Assembly: GCF_018141425.1 (NCBI RefSeq)
Contig: NZ_CP058561.1
Span: 4,960,001-5,024,000 of the forward strand
DNA length: 64,000 bases
Reading direction: 5' to 3'
DNA from: Vallitalea guaymasensis
GTDB taxonomy: Bacteria > Bacillota > Clostridia > Lachnospirales > Vallitaleaceae
Shown piece by piece: positions 34,945 through 47,378 of the stretch (position 1 is its first letter; the number at the start of each line of letters is the position of its first letter). The position numbers were made by a program, and so were the translations under genes. The notes under the pieces were generated by a model. It was not told the DNA's origin. It ran no database searches and was given only the letters and a program-made list of their open reading frames with translations.

Positions 34945-36477
34945 ATGGGAAAATTAAAAAAATATGGGATACTACTATTAGTTGTTACTCTATTTGCAAG
35001 TACTCTAATTAGTGGATGTAAAAGTAAAACAGATAGTGTTAAGACTAATACAGATTCTACAAAAACAGATGCAGAAAAAGATGGTGAAAAAACGAAACCT
35101 GTAGAGATTTCATGGTATTATCCAGGTGAAAAGCAAGAAGACGAACAAAAAGTATGGGATAAAATTAATGAATTATTAATAGAAAAACATAATATCAAAG
35201 TAGACTTCAAAAGACTTGATTGGGCAGCATATGATGAGCAAATTAAAATGGCTATTGCTGCAAATGAAGAATTTGATATTTGTTTCACTGCCAACTGGTC
35301 TAATAATTTTTATAACAATGTTTCTAAGGGAGCATTTTTACCACTTGACGATTTGTTGAAAAATGAAGTACCGGATTTAGTGAAAGCACTTCCAGAATTT
35401 TTATTGACTGCCTCAGAATATCAAGGAGAAATCTATGCAATTCCTAACTATCAATCTATTTTCACTCAATGGAGTTTGACAGTACAGAAGGATTTAGCTG
35501 ATAAATATGGATTGGATTTGGAACAATTCAAGACAACTACTGATATACATGAACAAATGAAAATGATAGAGCCATTTTTACAAAAAATCAAAGAAAATGA
35601 AAAAGACCTCTATCCAATTGAAGCCAATGGAGCATATACTCAATTAGTGACAGAGTGGATTCCTGGTACTAATGCAACGATTAAATCAGGTTCGGATGAA
35701 CTTAAGGTGCTTACATATGAAGAAATGATTGAAGTACTTAAGCCTTATCGTGATCTATACCGTGAGTGGTTCAAAAAAGGTTATCTAAGACCTGATGTAG
35801 CAACAATCAAAAAAGAAGATAGAGCAGATAAGAGTAATTTGAAATATGCAGTATGGTGGGAACCATATAGTCCAACAACAAAATCAGCAGCAGAAAATAA
35901 ATATAAAATTGGTTGCGAAGTTATTCCAGTAGGAATTCCTTTCATTGCTGCAAGAGCTGGAGATGCTACCATGAATGCAATCAGTAGAAATTCAAAACAT
36001 CCTGAAGCTGCACTCAAATTCTTAGAGATACTTAATACAGATAAAGAAATCTATAATATGCTTTGTTTTGGTATTGAAGGAGAACATTATAAAAAAGTGG
36101 CAGAGAATAGAATTGAGACTGTAGAGGATTCAAAATATTTCCCTAATTCATCATGGATGTTCGGAAACGTATTCAATTCATATTATGTTCAAGGACAAGA
36201 TGATGGAGTATGGGAAGCAACTGAAAAAATGAATACAGAGTCAAAGGTATCCCCATTGAGAGGTTTTGGAGCTGACCTTAGTTCAATTAAAAATATTCTT
36301 CCACAGGTTGCTGCAGTAAGTGATGAGTTTAGAAATATTGAATTTGTTTATGTAGATGAACAAGATAAATATGATACTTTATTAAAAGAAGCTAAAGAAA
36401 AAATTGAAAAAGCTGGTTATAATGAAGTTGTTGAAGAATTACAGAAACAAATTGATGAGTGGAGTAAGAACAAGTAA
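34945..36477 (+). CDS. lplA: Sugar-binding lipoprotein, LplA family (second copy)
   Basis: A 510-residue solute-binding lipoprotein: signal peptide with lipobox ISGC (Cys25), Lys/Thr/Asp-rich tether, then ISWYYPGEKQEDEQKVWDKI and FDICFTANWSNNFY. It has GEIYAIPNYQ, MNAISRNSKHPEAALKFLEI and the C-terminal helix ELQKQIDEWSKNK. The match to the copy at 21161 runs along the full length, so the two importers arose by duplication or share a recent ancestor. Its ligand probably comes from the substrate of the two beta-helix proteins encoded downstream. Confidence 0.92.
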   Translation: MGKLKKYGILLLVVTLFASTLISGCKSKTDSVKTNTDSTKTDAEKDGEKTKPVEISWYYPGEKQEDEQKVWDKINELLIEKHNIKVDFKRLDWAAYDEQIKMAIAANEEFDICFTANWSNNFYNNVSKGAFLPLDDLLKNEVPDLVKALPEFLLTASEYQGEIYAIPNYQSIFTQWSLTVQKDLADKYGLDLEQFKTTTDIHEQMKMIEPFLQKIKENEKDLYPIEANGAYTQLVTEWIPGTNATIKSGSDELKVLTYEEMIEVLKPYRDLYREWFKKGYLRPDVATIKKEDRADKSNLKYAVWWEPYSPTTKSAAENKYKIGCEVIPVGIPFIAARAGDATMNAISRNSKHPEAALKFLEILNTDKEIYNMLCFGIEGEHYKKVAENRIETVEDSKYFPNSSWMFGNVFNSYYVQGQDDGVWEATEKMNTESKVSPLRGFGADLSSIKNILPQVAAVSDEFRNIEFVYVDEQDKYDTLLKEAKEKIEKAGYNEVVEELQKQIDEWSKNK

Positions 36478-36494
36478 TAGTATTTTTATGTTGA

Positions 36495-38978
<2,484 letters not shown>

Positions 38979-39051
38979 CATATTAATTATTTTGATTATA
39001 GTTAGAGAGAAGATAATCAAGAGTTTCAGAGATTAGTGGAGGAATATTATA

Positions 39052-41145
39052 ATGAGTCAAAGAAATGAATATTATGTTTCTTGTGATGGTAATGATTCAT
39101 GGGATGGAAGTAGACCTGTATTTTCTGGGGATGATGAAGGTCCATTTCGAACAATCAAGGCAGCGAAGGATTCTGTTAGACAATTAATTGAAGATGGTCT
39201 TAATTCAGATGTCATCATTAACATTAGAGGAGGTAATTACTATCTTGATGAAACCCTTATTTATAACGAATTAGATTCAGGTACAGAAGATTATAGAATA
39301 ATATATAAAAACTATGATGAAGAGAAACCAGTTCTAAGTGGGGGAAGGTTGGTTAGTAATTGGCAGCACTACAAAGGCAATATTTATGTTGCAGAAATAG
39401 GAAAAGATATTTGTCCATATTCTCTATTTGAAAATGGTAGAAGATGTATATATGCTAGATATCCGAAGAATGGATATAATAATGCCATCATGTGGGAAGA
39501 TGCTCCTATGGAGAGTTTTCAATATGGGAAACAGGATTTGCCTACAATCCTTGATAAAGATGATCTACAGGTATATATATGGCCAGGTGGTATGGAAGGA
39601 GATTGGAATTGGTTTACCAATACAATTAATATTTCTTCTATAGACGAAAAGAATAGAATTATCAAATTACAAGAAGCTGCTTCATATGAACTTGGAACTG
39701 GTTCAAGATATTATATCCAAGGAGCATTGGATCTGCTAAGTGAACCAGGAGAGTTTTATTATGATAAGAAAGAGGGCAGATTATATTATTATCCCTATAC
39801 TGCACCTATAGAAGAACAAAATATTGTCATACCGGTTATGAATGAAATCATAAGTTTTCAAGGCGAATCCATTGATAAAACAGTAAAGAATATTAGTTTG
39901 CAAAATATTGAAATCAGGTATACTGACAGAAAAGAACAGCTTACTAAAGTAGTAACTTCAGATAGTTTCAATAATGATGGAACCATATGCATTGAGAATG
40001 GAGAAAATATCGAAATTAAGTATTGCAGAATATGTAATACTGGTTCTCATGGTATTTATTTAAAGGGTTATGCTCAAAAGAATTTGATTTATGGAAATAA
40101 GTTCAATGATATCGGTGAAACTGGTGTATACATAGAAGGTATTAGAAAGCCTGAATATTTTGTCAGCAGAAATAATCAGATTGTCAACAATGATATTAGT
40201 GATACTGGAAAAAATGTTGGACATGGTGCAGGGATACAATTATATCAAAGTGGAGAAAATACAATCGCTCATAATAGAATAAGAAACACACCAAGATATT
40301 CAATCAGCCTGAAATCAATATCAATACTTGAAGACGAGTTAAGTAATTCATATGAGACAAAAGATAATACATTATATTCAGGATATAATGTCAAAAATAT
40401 TATTGAGTATAATGATCTAGCACATGCTAACACTGATTCACAAGATACAGGTGTCATTGAAATGTGGGGTGGAGGCTCTAGGAACATTATAAGAAATAAT
40501 TACATTCATGATAGTAATGTTAATTTTTCTTTTGGGTTTGGGATATATCTTGATGACCGGGCTGATTTCTGTCTTGTAGAGAATAATATTATTGAAGGAC
40601 TTCAGAAAAAAGGTAATGGTAAACTTCTATATGCCATATATGCAAAAGGCTTGAATGATAGGATTATCAATAACGTTATAATAAATAACAATGTCTTTAG
40701 AGCAGCTATAGGTACTTTTGAAATGGTATATCCTAATGTTGATATTGAGATTGAACGGAATATAATTTTTGAATCTGGAGATATATATTATTTCCAAAAC
40801 TGGGATGACAAGAGATTTTCCAAATGTGACTATAACCTTTTCTACAGTACACAAGGCAGATATGGAATATTGAATGAAATAAGAGATGTACAGAGTGGTA
40901 ACAAAGAATTAGGTGGTGTTGAGAGTATAAAATGGGAAACTTACAGTCTGGAAAAATGGATAGGAATGTTTGATGATAAATTTGATTCTCATTCAATAAT
41001 TGGTAATCCACAATTTAGAGATATCAATAATAAAGATTTCAGACTTTCACCAAACTCTCCAGCTTATAAACTAGGTTATGAAGACATTGATTTCTGTAAT
41101 ATAGGATTAAAGGAAGATTTTCCAGAAATCAATAAAAGTAACTAG
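39052..41145 (+). CDS. Right-handed beta-helix protein, possible GH141-like glycosidase, cytoplasmic
   Basis: A 697-residue protein without a signal peptide. The start EYYVSCDGNDSWDGSRP, then GPFRTIKAAKDSV is the usual opening of beta-helix glycosidases. About 215-245 has YYIQGALDLLSEPGEFYYDK and RLYYYPY, and about 280-590 carries repeated N-rich coils (NNIIEGL, RNNYIHDSN). The arrangement, in particular the block near 220, resembles GH141-type and related families acting on fucose- or xylose-containing glycans, but I cannot fix the family. In the operon it follows the secreted beta-helix protein by 73 bases; as a cytoplasmic enzyme it would act on imported fragments. Confidence 0.75.
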   Translation: MSQRNEYYVSCDGNDSWDGSRPVFSGDDEGPFRTIKAAKDSVRQLIEDGLNSDVIINIRGGNYYLDETLIYNELDSGTEDYRIIYKNYDEEKPVLSGGRLVSNWQHYKGNIYVAEIGKDICPYSLFENGRRCIYARYPKNGYNNAIMWEDAPMESFQYGKQDLPTILDKDDLQVYIWPGGMEGDWNWFTNTINISSIDEKNRIIKLQEAASYELGTGSRYYIQGALDLLSEPGEFYYDKKEGRLYYYPYTAPIEEQNIVIPVMNEIISFQGESIDKTVKNISLQNIEIRYTDRKEQLTKVVTSDSFNNDGTICIENGENIEIKYCRICNTGSHGIYLKGYAQKNLIYGNKFNDIGETGVYIEGIRKPEYFVSRNNQIVNNDISDTGKNVGHGAGIQLYQSGENTIAHNRIRNTPRYSISLKSISILEDELSNSYETKDNTLYSGYNVKNIIEYNDLAHANTDSQDTGVIEMWGGGSRNIIRNNYIHDSNVNFSFGFGIYLDDRADFCLVENNIIEGLQKKGNGKLLYAIYAKGLNDRIINNVIINNNVFRAAIGTFEMVYPNVDIEIERNIIFESGDIYYFQNWDDKRFSKCDYNLFYSTQGRYGILNEIRDVQSGNKELGGVESIKWETYSLEKWIGMFDDKFDSHSIIGNPQFRDINNKDFRLSPNSPAYKLGYEDIDFCNIGLKEDFPEINKSN

Positions 41146-41175
41146 GCTATAATTGAATTATTGATGTAACAAGGC

Positions 41176-41224
41176 AAAGGGCATCTTACCTAGAATTTAT
41201 CTATGGTAAGACTGCCCTTTTATT
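41176..41224 (+). terminator. Terminator of the second importer operon
   Basis: The arm 41176-41190 (aaagggcatcttacc) pairs with 41205-41220 (ggtaagactgcccttt) over 15 pairs with one bulged base, then TTTTA. Confidence 0.85.
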
Positions 41225-41313
41225 TAATTAAAATAAGGGGATCAGCTAAAAATAATTAAGTTTTATTCTTTTTGGAGATTAATATAAATATCCATAGATT
41301 TTTATTGTAAACA

Positions 41314-41322
41314 TGATATAAT
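41314..41322 (+). promoter_or_regulatory. Extended -10 promoter for the glycyl radical operon
   Basis: TGA-TATAAT at 41314-41322, 58 bases ahead of the activase start; the -35 region is poor. Confidence 0.5.
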
Positions 41323-41379
41323 GGCATATATATAAATAGGAATAGTATAGTCTGATTCTTGTTATAAGGAAGTGATTTA

Positions 41380-42279
41380 ATGACAGGTACTATAATGAAT
41401 ATTCAAAAATACTCTGTTCATGATGGTCCAGGAATTAGAACAACAGTATTTCTAAAAGGATGTCCATTAAGATGCTGGTGGTGCCATAATCCAGAGAGTC
41501 AAAAGTATAAACATGAAATAATTTATTTCAAAGATAGATGTTCTGCTTGTGGAATTTGTGAGGAAACATGTTCCAAGGAAGCTATTATAATACAAGATTT
41601 ACAGGTAATCATTGATAAGGAAAGATGTGATTTGTGTGGTAAGTGCACAGATTTTTGTCCTAATAATGCCCTAGAATATGTGGGTAGGGATATAACTGTC
41701 AGAGACCTCATGAAAGAAATTGAAAAGGATCATGTTTTTTATGAAGAATCTGGTGGAGGTGTTACGTTCTCAGGAGGAGAACCAATGGTTCAATCAGATT
41801 TTCTTGATAAAATGTTACGAGCTTGCAAGGAGAAGGATATACATACAGCTGTAGACACAAGCGGCTACGGTAAATGGGAGGATTTCAGTAAAATATTAGA
41901 CAAAGTTGATTTGTTTTTATATGACCTCAAATTAATTGATAATCAGAGACATAAGAAGTACGTTGGTATATATAATGAAGAGATACTTGATAATTTACGA
42001 AGATTATCTGATGCAGGTGCAGACATATTTGTCAGGATGCCCATTATCAAAGGCATCAATGATGATGATGAACAGATTAGTGCTTCCATTCATTTCTTAT
42101 CAGGTCTTCGTATTCTACAAGTTAATCTGCTCCCTTATCATAAAATGGGTATGGATAAATATAAAAACCTTGGATTACAATATAGATTAACAGGGATGGA
42201 AAGACCTTCAGATACTAGAATGAATGATATAGCAATGAAATTTGATAAAGCTGGTATAAAGGTTAAGATAGGAGGGTAA
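41380..42279 (+). CDS. Glycyl radical enzyme activating protein (radical SAM)
   Basis: A 299-residue radical SAM activase. The SAM cluster is Cys28-x3-Cys32-x2-Cys35 (GCPLRCWWCHNPES). Two ferredoxin-like 4Fe-4S motifs follow (RCSACGICEETC and RCDLCGKCTDFCPNN, about 51-95), then the SAM-binding FSGGEPMVQ. The extra bacterioferredoxin insert is typical of activases for dehydratase- and eliminase-type glycyl radical enzymes, not of PflA. It installs the glycyl radical on the enzyme encoded five bases downstream, so the pair is a functional unit. Because the radical is destroyed by oxygen, the host must be anaerobic when using it. Confidence 0.95.
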   Translation: MTGTIMNIQKYSVHDGPGIRTTVFLKGCPLRCWWCHNPESQKYKHEIIYFKDRCSACGICEETCSKEAIIIQDLQVIIDKERCDLCGKCTDFCPNNALEYVGRDITVRDLMKEIEKDHVFYEESGGGVTFSGGEPMVQSDFLDKMLRACKEKDIHTAVDTSGYGKWEDFSKILDKVDLFLYDLKLIDNQRHKKYVGIYNEEILDNLRRLSDAGADIFVRMPIIKGINDDDEQISASIHFLSGLRILQVNLLPYHKMGMDKYKNLGLQYRLTGMERPSDTRMNDIAMKFDKAGIKVKIGG

Positions 42280-42284
42280 ATATT

Positions 42285-44645
42285 ATGATAACAGAACGAG
42301 TAAGAAAACTTAGAGAGCAAAGCGTAAATGCAATACCTTATATCTCAATGGAAAGGGCAGAAATAGTTGATGCGGTTTATAAAGAGTATGAAGGAAGTGT
42401 ATCAATACCAGTTCTAAGAGGTATGGTATTGAAAGAATTAATGACTCATAAAAAACTTTGTATCAATGACGGAGAACTTATTGTTGGAGAAAGAGGGGAA
42501 AAACCTGCTGGAACACCAACATATCCAGAACTATGTTGTCATACTGTGGAAGATTTTCAGGTTATGAATGATCGAGAAAAAATCACATTCAAAACATCAG
42601 AAGAGTCTAGGAGGATACAGCAGGAAACTATTATTCCTTACTGGGAAAAAAGGTCTATGCGCCATCACATCATAAACAACATGACACAAGAGTGGAAAGA
42701 ATGCTATGAAGCAGGAATTTTCACAGAGTTTATGGAACAAAGAGGACCAGGACATACAGTTGCTGATGGTAAAATCTATAAAAAAGGTTTTATGGATTTC
42801 AAGAAAGAGATAGAAGATTCAATAAGTAAACTGGACTTTTATAATGATGATGAGGCTCTAGATAAGAAAAATCAACTTATGGGTATGAGCCTTGCTTGTG
42901 ATGCTATCATGATTTTGGGTAAACGCTATGGTGAATTAGCCAAAGAGTTGGCTGATAAAGAAGATGACCCTGTGAGAAAAGAGGAACTGCTGCATATCGC
43001 TCATACATGTAATCATGTTCCTGCATATGCACCAAGAAGCTTTGAAGAAGCTCTGCAAATGTATTGGTTCGTACATCTGTGTGTTATTTCCGAGCTCAAT
43101 CCTTGGGATGCTTTTAACCCTGGTAGACTGGACCAACATCTTTATCCGTTTTATAAGAAAGAGATTGAAGAAGGAAATTTGAGCCGTGAAAAAGCGGAAG
43201 AACTCTTACAATGTTTTTGGGTAAAGTTCAATAATCAACCAGCTCCACCCAAGGTTGGTATTACATTAAAAGAAAGTGGAACGTATACAGACTTTGCTAA
43301 CATCAATTGTGGAGGATTAAGAGAAGATGGTTCAGATGGTGTCAATGAAGTAAGTTACATATTACTTGATGTCATAGATGAAATGAAATTATTACAACCA
43401 AGTTCCAATGTGCAAATAAGTAAGAAAACACCACAAAGATTTCTTAAAAGAGCTCTAAAAATAGTTAGAAAGGGTTGGGGGCAACCTTCACTATTTAATA
43501 CAGATGTAGTCATACAGGAAATGCTGCGTGCTGGGAAGACTGTAGAAGATGCAAGAAATGGTGGTACTAGTGGTTGTGTAGAAACAGGAGCATTTGGAAA
43601 AGAAGCATATATTCTTACTGGATACATGAATCTGCCTAAAATATTAGAAATTACATTGAATAATGGTATAGACCCAATGACAGGCAAAAAGCTAGGTATT
43701 GAAACAGGGGATCCAACAGATTTTGAAAGCTATGAAGAGTTATTGGGTGCTTATAAAAAACAACTAAAACATTTTGTAGATATAAAGGTAAAAGGAAATA
43801 GAGTAATAGAGAGATTGTATGCTACAAAAATGCCTGTACCGTTTTTATCGGTTATCATAGATGATTGTATAATAAATGGAAAAGATTATAACTCAGGTGG
43901 TGCAAGATATAATACCACATATATTCAAGGAGTAGGTATCGGTAATATCACAGATATATTATCTTCTATTAAGTACAATGTATTTGATTACAAGAAATTG
44001 ACTATGGATGCGCTCTTAGCAGCTACAAAAGCCAATTTTACAGGGTATGAAGGTATATTGAACTTAGTGAAGAATAAGACACCTAAATATGGTAATGATG
44101 ATGATTATGCTGATAATATCATGAGTGAGGTTTTCCATGCTTATTATGCTGAAGTTACAGGCAGACCTAACGGTAAAGGTGGCGTTCATAGAATAAATAT
44201 GCTTCCAACCACATGCCATGTATATTTCGGTGAAGTTATGGGAGCTACACCTGATGGCAGATTAGCCAATAAACCTCTTGCAGATGGTATTTCACCATCA
44301 AAGGGAGCGGACACAAATGGTCCTACTGGGGTAATTAAGTCAGCTTCTAAAATGGATCATGTCATAACAGGAGGAACATTATTAAACCAGAAATTCACAC
44401 CATCCCTTCTTGAAGGAGAAGAGGGGTTAGATAATATAGCACATCTGGTAAGGGCTTATTTTAGACTAGATGGTCATCATATTCAATTTAATGTTATAAG
44501 TAAGGAAACCCTTTTAAAAGCTCAGGAGAATCCAGATGCTTATAAGAATCTTATTGTAAGGGTTGCAGGTTACAGTGATTATTTCTGTAATCTTAGTAAA
44601 GCGTTGCAAGATGAGATTATAGAGAGAACAGAACAATCTTTCTAG
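42285..44645 (+). CDS. hypD: HypD-like glycyl radical enzyme (probable trans-4-hydroxy-L-proline dehydratase)
   Basis: A 786-residue glycyl radical enzyme. Catalytic Cys431 and Glu433 lie in GTSGCVETGAFG, and the radical Gly762 in VRVAGYSDYF. Over its whole length it reads very like the Clostridioides difficile HypD sequence as I remember it (LNPWDAFNPGRLDQHLYPFY; TYTDFANIN; LLQPSSNVQISKKTPQRFLK; KTPKYGNDDDYAD; RTEQSF end). HypD dehydrates trans-4-hydroxyproline to pyrroline-5-carboxylate. The pyrroline-5-carboxylate reductase gene that often accompanies it is not here, and the neighbours act on polysaccharides. A relative with another hydroxylated substrate therefore cannot be excluded. Hydroxyproline from plant cell wall glycoproteins would fit the context. 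Confidence 0.88.
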   Translation: MITERVRKLREQSVNAIPYISMERAEIVDAVYKEYEGSVSIPVLRGMVLKELMTHKKLCINDGELIVGERGEKPAGTPTYPELCCHTVEDFQVMNDREKITFKTSEESRRIQQETIIPYWEKRSMRHHIINNMTQEWKECYEAGIFTEFMEQRGPGHTVADGKIYKKGFMDFKKEIEDSISKLDFYNDDEALDKKNQLMGMSLACDAIMILGKRYGELAKELADKEDDPVRKEELLHIAHTCNHVPAYAPRSFEEALQMYWFVHLCVISELNPWDAFNPGRLDQHLYPFYKKEIEEGNLSREKAEELLQCFWVKFNNQPAPPKVGITLKESGTYTDFANINCGGLREDGSDGVNEVSYILLDVIDEMKLLQPSSNVQISKKTPQRFLKRALKIVRKGWGQPSLFNTDVVIQEMLRAGKTVEDARNGGTSGCVETGAFGKEAYILTGYMNLPKILEITLNNGIDPMTGKKLGIETGDPTDFESYEELLGAYKKQLKHFVDIKVKGNRVIERLYATKMPVPFLSVIIDDCIINGKDYNSGGARYNTTYIQGVGIGNITDILSSIKYNVFDYKKLTMDALLAATKANFTGYEGILNLVKNKTPKYGNDDDYADNIMSEVFHAYYAEVTGRPNGKGGVHRINMLPTTCHVYFGEVMGATPDGRLANKPLADGISPSKGADTNGPTGVIKSASKMDHVITGGTLLNQKFTPSLLEGEEGLDNIAHLVRAYFRLDGHHIQFNVISKETLLKAQENPDAYKNLIVRVAGYSDYFCNLSKALQDEIIERTEQSF

Positions 44646-44677
44646 ATGATTGTTCTAAAGGATTAGAAATCAAGTAA

Positions 44678-44733
44678 GGGGCTTACGGATAATCATGCCA
44701 TTACAAAAATGTATTATCCGACAGCCCTTTTTA
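44678..44733. terminator. Bidirectional terminator between hypD and the GH31 gene
   Basis: gggcttacggataat (44679-44693) pairs with attatccgacagccc (44713-44727) with two mismatched positions, followed by five T residues. It lies between convergent genes. Confidence 0.8.
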
Positions 44734-44734
44734 T

Positions 44735-47209
44735 TTAGAAAGTTACCTGTATTTCATTACCATCATAATTAATAATTTTGTCTGTATTTATTTGTTTATC
44801 AATACCTGTTCCATGACCTTTTGATACAATTACTATTTTAAATTGCCTGTATGATGACATTCCCTTATAGGAGCCTTCACGGTTACCAATGATTAATGTT
44901 TTATTATCATCTAACCATTTTAAATTAATGAGTGAATAAGAACCGTTTTCATAGTTGTAATTATCTCCCTCATCTTCATAAACAGTAAAACAAGAGTCAG
45001 AACCAATATATATCCTTAATTCTATTGGAGCATCTAATTGTTCATCTGTATATTGAACAACAGGTCCCATAGGTATAATAGAGCCAGCACGTATATAGAT
45101 AGGCATAATATCTAATGTTGCCTTAGATTCTATAATCTGTCCACCTTGATATTGTTTTCCAGTCCAAAAATCATACCAATCATAACCTTTTGGAAGGTAG
45201 ACCTCACGAGTTTTTTCTATACCTGACAACTTTTTAGAATTTTTTCCATAATACATAGGCTTAGTTATAGGATTAATCATAATAGATGGACCGAACATGA
45301 ATTGGTCAGCTATATTATACACATTATTATCATCTCTATAATCAAAGGCTAATGACCTCATTATTGTGTAGTTATCAAATGTGACCTTTCCAGCTAAGGA
45401 ATATATGTAAGGCATAAGTCTGTATCTAAGATTATCAAATTTGACTAGAGTATCATAAAATATGGAACCAGGTTCTCCGAACTGCCATATTTCTCTTGGT
45501 GTATCTGTTCCATGGGAGCGAAACATTGGTAAGAATGCTCCATATTGAAACCAGCGTACATATAATTCACGGTATCCAAGATCGTTACATCCATTATCAT
45601 ATTCACCAGCAAGAAACCAAGGTGCTGGAATATTCTTATCATCGCACCATCGACACCATTTGCTCTTTCCACCAACAAAGAAAGCGCCTATGTCAAGAGT
45701 CCAATATGGCTCACCGGTTACACAGAAATTAAGACCTGCTGGTATCTGTTTCCTTAATGTATCCCAACTTGAAGCTATGTCTCCCGACCATGTTATAGCA
45801 GCATATCTATGTTGTCCTGCGTAAGCAGAACGTGTCAAATTGACAACCCTCTTATGGTCAGTTGTGTTTCTTTGACCTTCATATATACCTTTACAGTGTA
45901 ATAAGGAATAAGCATTTATGTATTCTGGGTCAAGATATTTTTTAGCTTCCTGGGTATTTATATTCATTCGCTCTTCTGGTTCGGGTTTTAGTTCGCCCTT
46001 CCAATCAGCTTCAAAAGGCTCAGTACAATCGCACCACCAAGCATCTGTCCCATGTGAAAATATACCGTCATTAGCTTGATTCCAATATAGTTTACGTGCT
46101 TTTTCGTCAAAGGCGTTATAATTGGCTTGATTCCCCAGTAAAAATCCTTTACTAGACATTTCTGAATGATTATTACTTCCAGATGCCATAATAGGCCATA
46201 TTGAAACCATAAGTTTTGTATTCATATCATGAAGCTGACTCATCATTTCAGTAGGATCAGGAAATCTCTCAGGGTCAAAAGATTTTTGCCCCCATTGTCC
46301 ATCAGTCCAAGAACGCCAATCAAGGACAATCAAATCAAGAGGTATTTTACGCTTTCTGTATTCTTTTACTATTGAGACCAATTCTTCCTGTGTTTTATAT
46401 CTCTCTTTGGATTGAACATAACCATATGCCCAACGAGGTAACATAGGAGTATTTCCAGTTAATTCTCTGTAACCATTTATGATCTCATCAAATTCAGGAC
46501 CATAGATAAAGTAATAATCCATTTCATCATCCACATCTGTCCAGATATAAGAACCATACATATCATCATGGAATGTCATTAATGAGTAGCTGTCAACTAG
46601 AATGCCATATCCTTTTGTAGAAACTAACATAGGAACAACAGATTTCATATTCTGCTGATACAAATATTGATGGTGACCTCTCAGGTTCATGATTCCTTCT
46701 TCGTGGGAACCAAGACCATAGATAGCTTCTCCATCTTCCCAAATGAATTCTAATTTAGTATGATAGGCTTTACGGTCAATTATTTTTTTATAATCAGTTG
46801 CATTGGATCTGATTCCATCAACACTTTGTGTAGCTCTTATTTGTGTTGATTCATCAAATACAGTTTTTACAACATCAATTGATTCCAAACTTTTTCCACC
46901 ATGAGCAGGTTCTTTTGTTAGCAGATTCCCTAAGCTGTCATAATAGGTGAATGCTCCTGTATGCTTATTAATATCAATTTGTAAAGCTTTTGTGATGAAT
47001 GTTATTTTGTCATGAGATTCTTTTAATGACCAGTTTGCACAAGTATCTTCTTCCCATATAATCATGAGACTATCTTTAGGGGAAAAATGCTTTTCTCGAC
47101 TATAGGTAATTCTGACAATTGAATCTGAATATGGTATAAGTCTAATTTTCCCACAATCAGTATTTAGTAAGAGATATTCATTAACCTTCTTATAACTTGT
47201 TATTATCAT
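44735..47209 (-). CDS. GH31 family glycosidase (alpha-glucosidase/alpha-xylosidase type)
   Basis: An 824-residue retaining glycosidase without signal peptide. The N-terminal beta domain (about 1-240) contains GLGSHEEGIMNLRGH. The TIM barrel has LDLIVLDWRSWTDG, nucleophile Asp394 in WWCDCTEPF and acid/base Asp477 in TWSGDIASSWDTL. The C-terminal part has the RAGSIIPMGPVVQYTDE beta domain. GH31 enzymes cleave alpha-linked glucose, xylose or galactose; the cysteine-containing active-site motif and EPYWTLDIGAFF are more like the alpha-xylosidase side than like maltases, but specificity is open. It is transcribed away from the AraC regulator at 47379 and shares a 169-base control region with it. 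Confidence 0.92.
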   Translation of the reverse strand: MIITSYKKVNEYLLLNTDCGKIRLIPYSDSIVRITYSREKHFSPKDSLMIIWEEDTCANWSLKESHDKITFITKALQIDINKHTGAFTYYDSLGNLLTKEPAHGGKSLESIDVVKTVFDESTQIRATQSVDGIRSNATDYKKIIDRKAYHTKLEFIWEDGEAIYGLGSHEEGIMNLRGHHQYLYQQNMKSVVPMLVSTKGYGILVDSYSLMTFHDDMYGSYIWTDVDDEMDYYFIYGPEFDEIINGYRELTGNTPMLPRWAYGYVQSKERYKTQEELVSIVKEYRKRKIPLDLIVLDWRSWTDGQWGQKSFDPERFPDPTEMMSQLHDMNTKLMVSIWPIMASGSNNHSEMSSKGFLLGNQANYNAFDEKARKLYWNQANDGIFSHGTDAWWCDCTEPFEADWKGELKPEPEERMNINTQEAKKYLDPEYINAYSLLHCKGIYEGQRNTTDHKRVVNLTRSAYAGQHRYAAITWSGDIASSWDTLRKQIPAGLNFCVTGEPYWTLDIGAFFVGGKSKWCRWCDDKNIPAPWFLAGEYDNGCNDLGYRELYVRWFQYGAFLPMFRSHGTDTPREIWQFGEPGSIFYDTLVKFDNLRYRLMPYIYSLAGKVTFDNYTIMRSLAFDYRDDNNVYNIADQFMFGPSIMINPITKPMYYGKNSKKLSGIEKTREVYLPKGYDWYDFWTGKQYQGGQIIESKATLDIMPIYIRAGSIIPMGPVVQYTDEQLDAPIELRIYIGSDSCFTVYEDEGDNYNYENGSYSLINLKWLDDNKTLIIGNREGSYKGMSSYRQFKIVIVSKGHGTGIDKQINTDKIINYDGNEIQVTF

Positions 47210-47378
47210 TTTCTAAGCTCCTTACTATTAACATTTTAATGATGGATTCTATGATTAAGATAATTATATATCTATATTAAAAAGGATACTAATAACATTT
47301 TGCTGACAAATAACACAATATTGCTTTTTTGTTGATGTTTTTATATTTTTGTATTATATTAAAATAGAGGTGTCTAAT

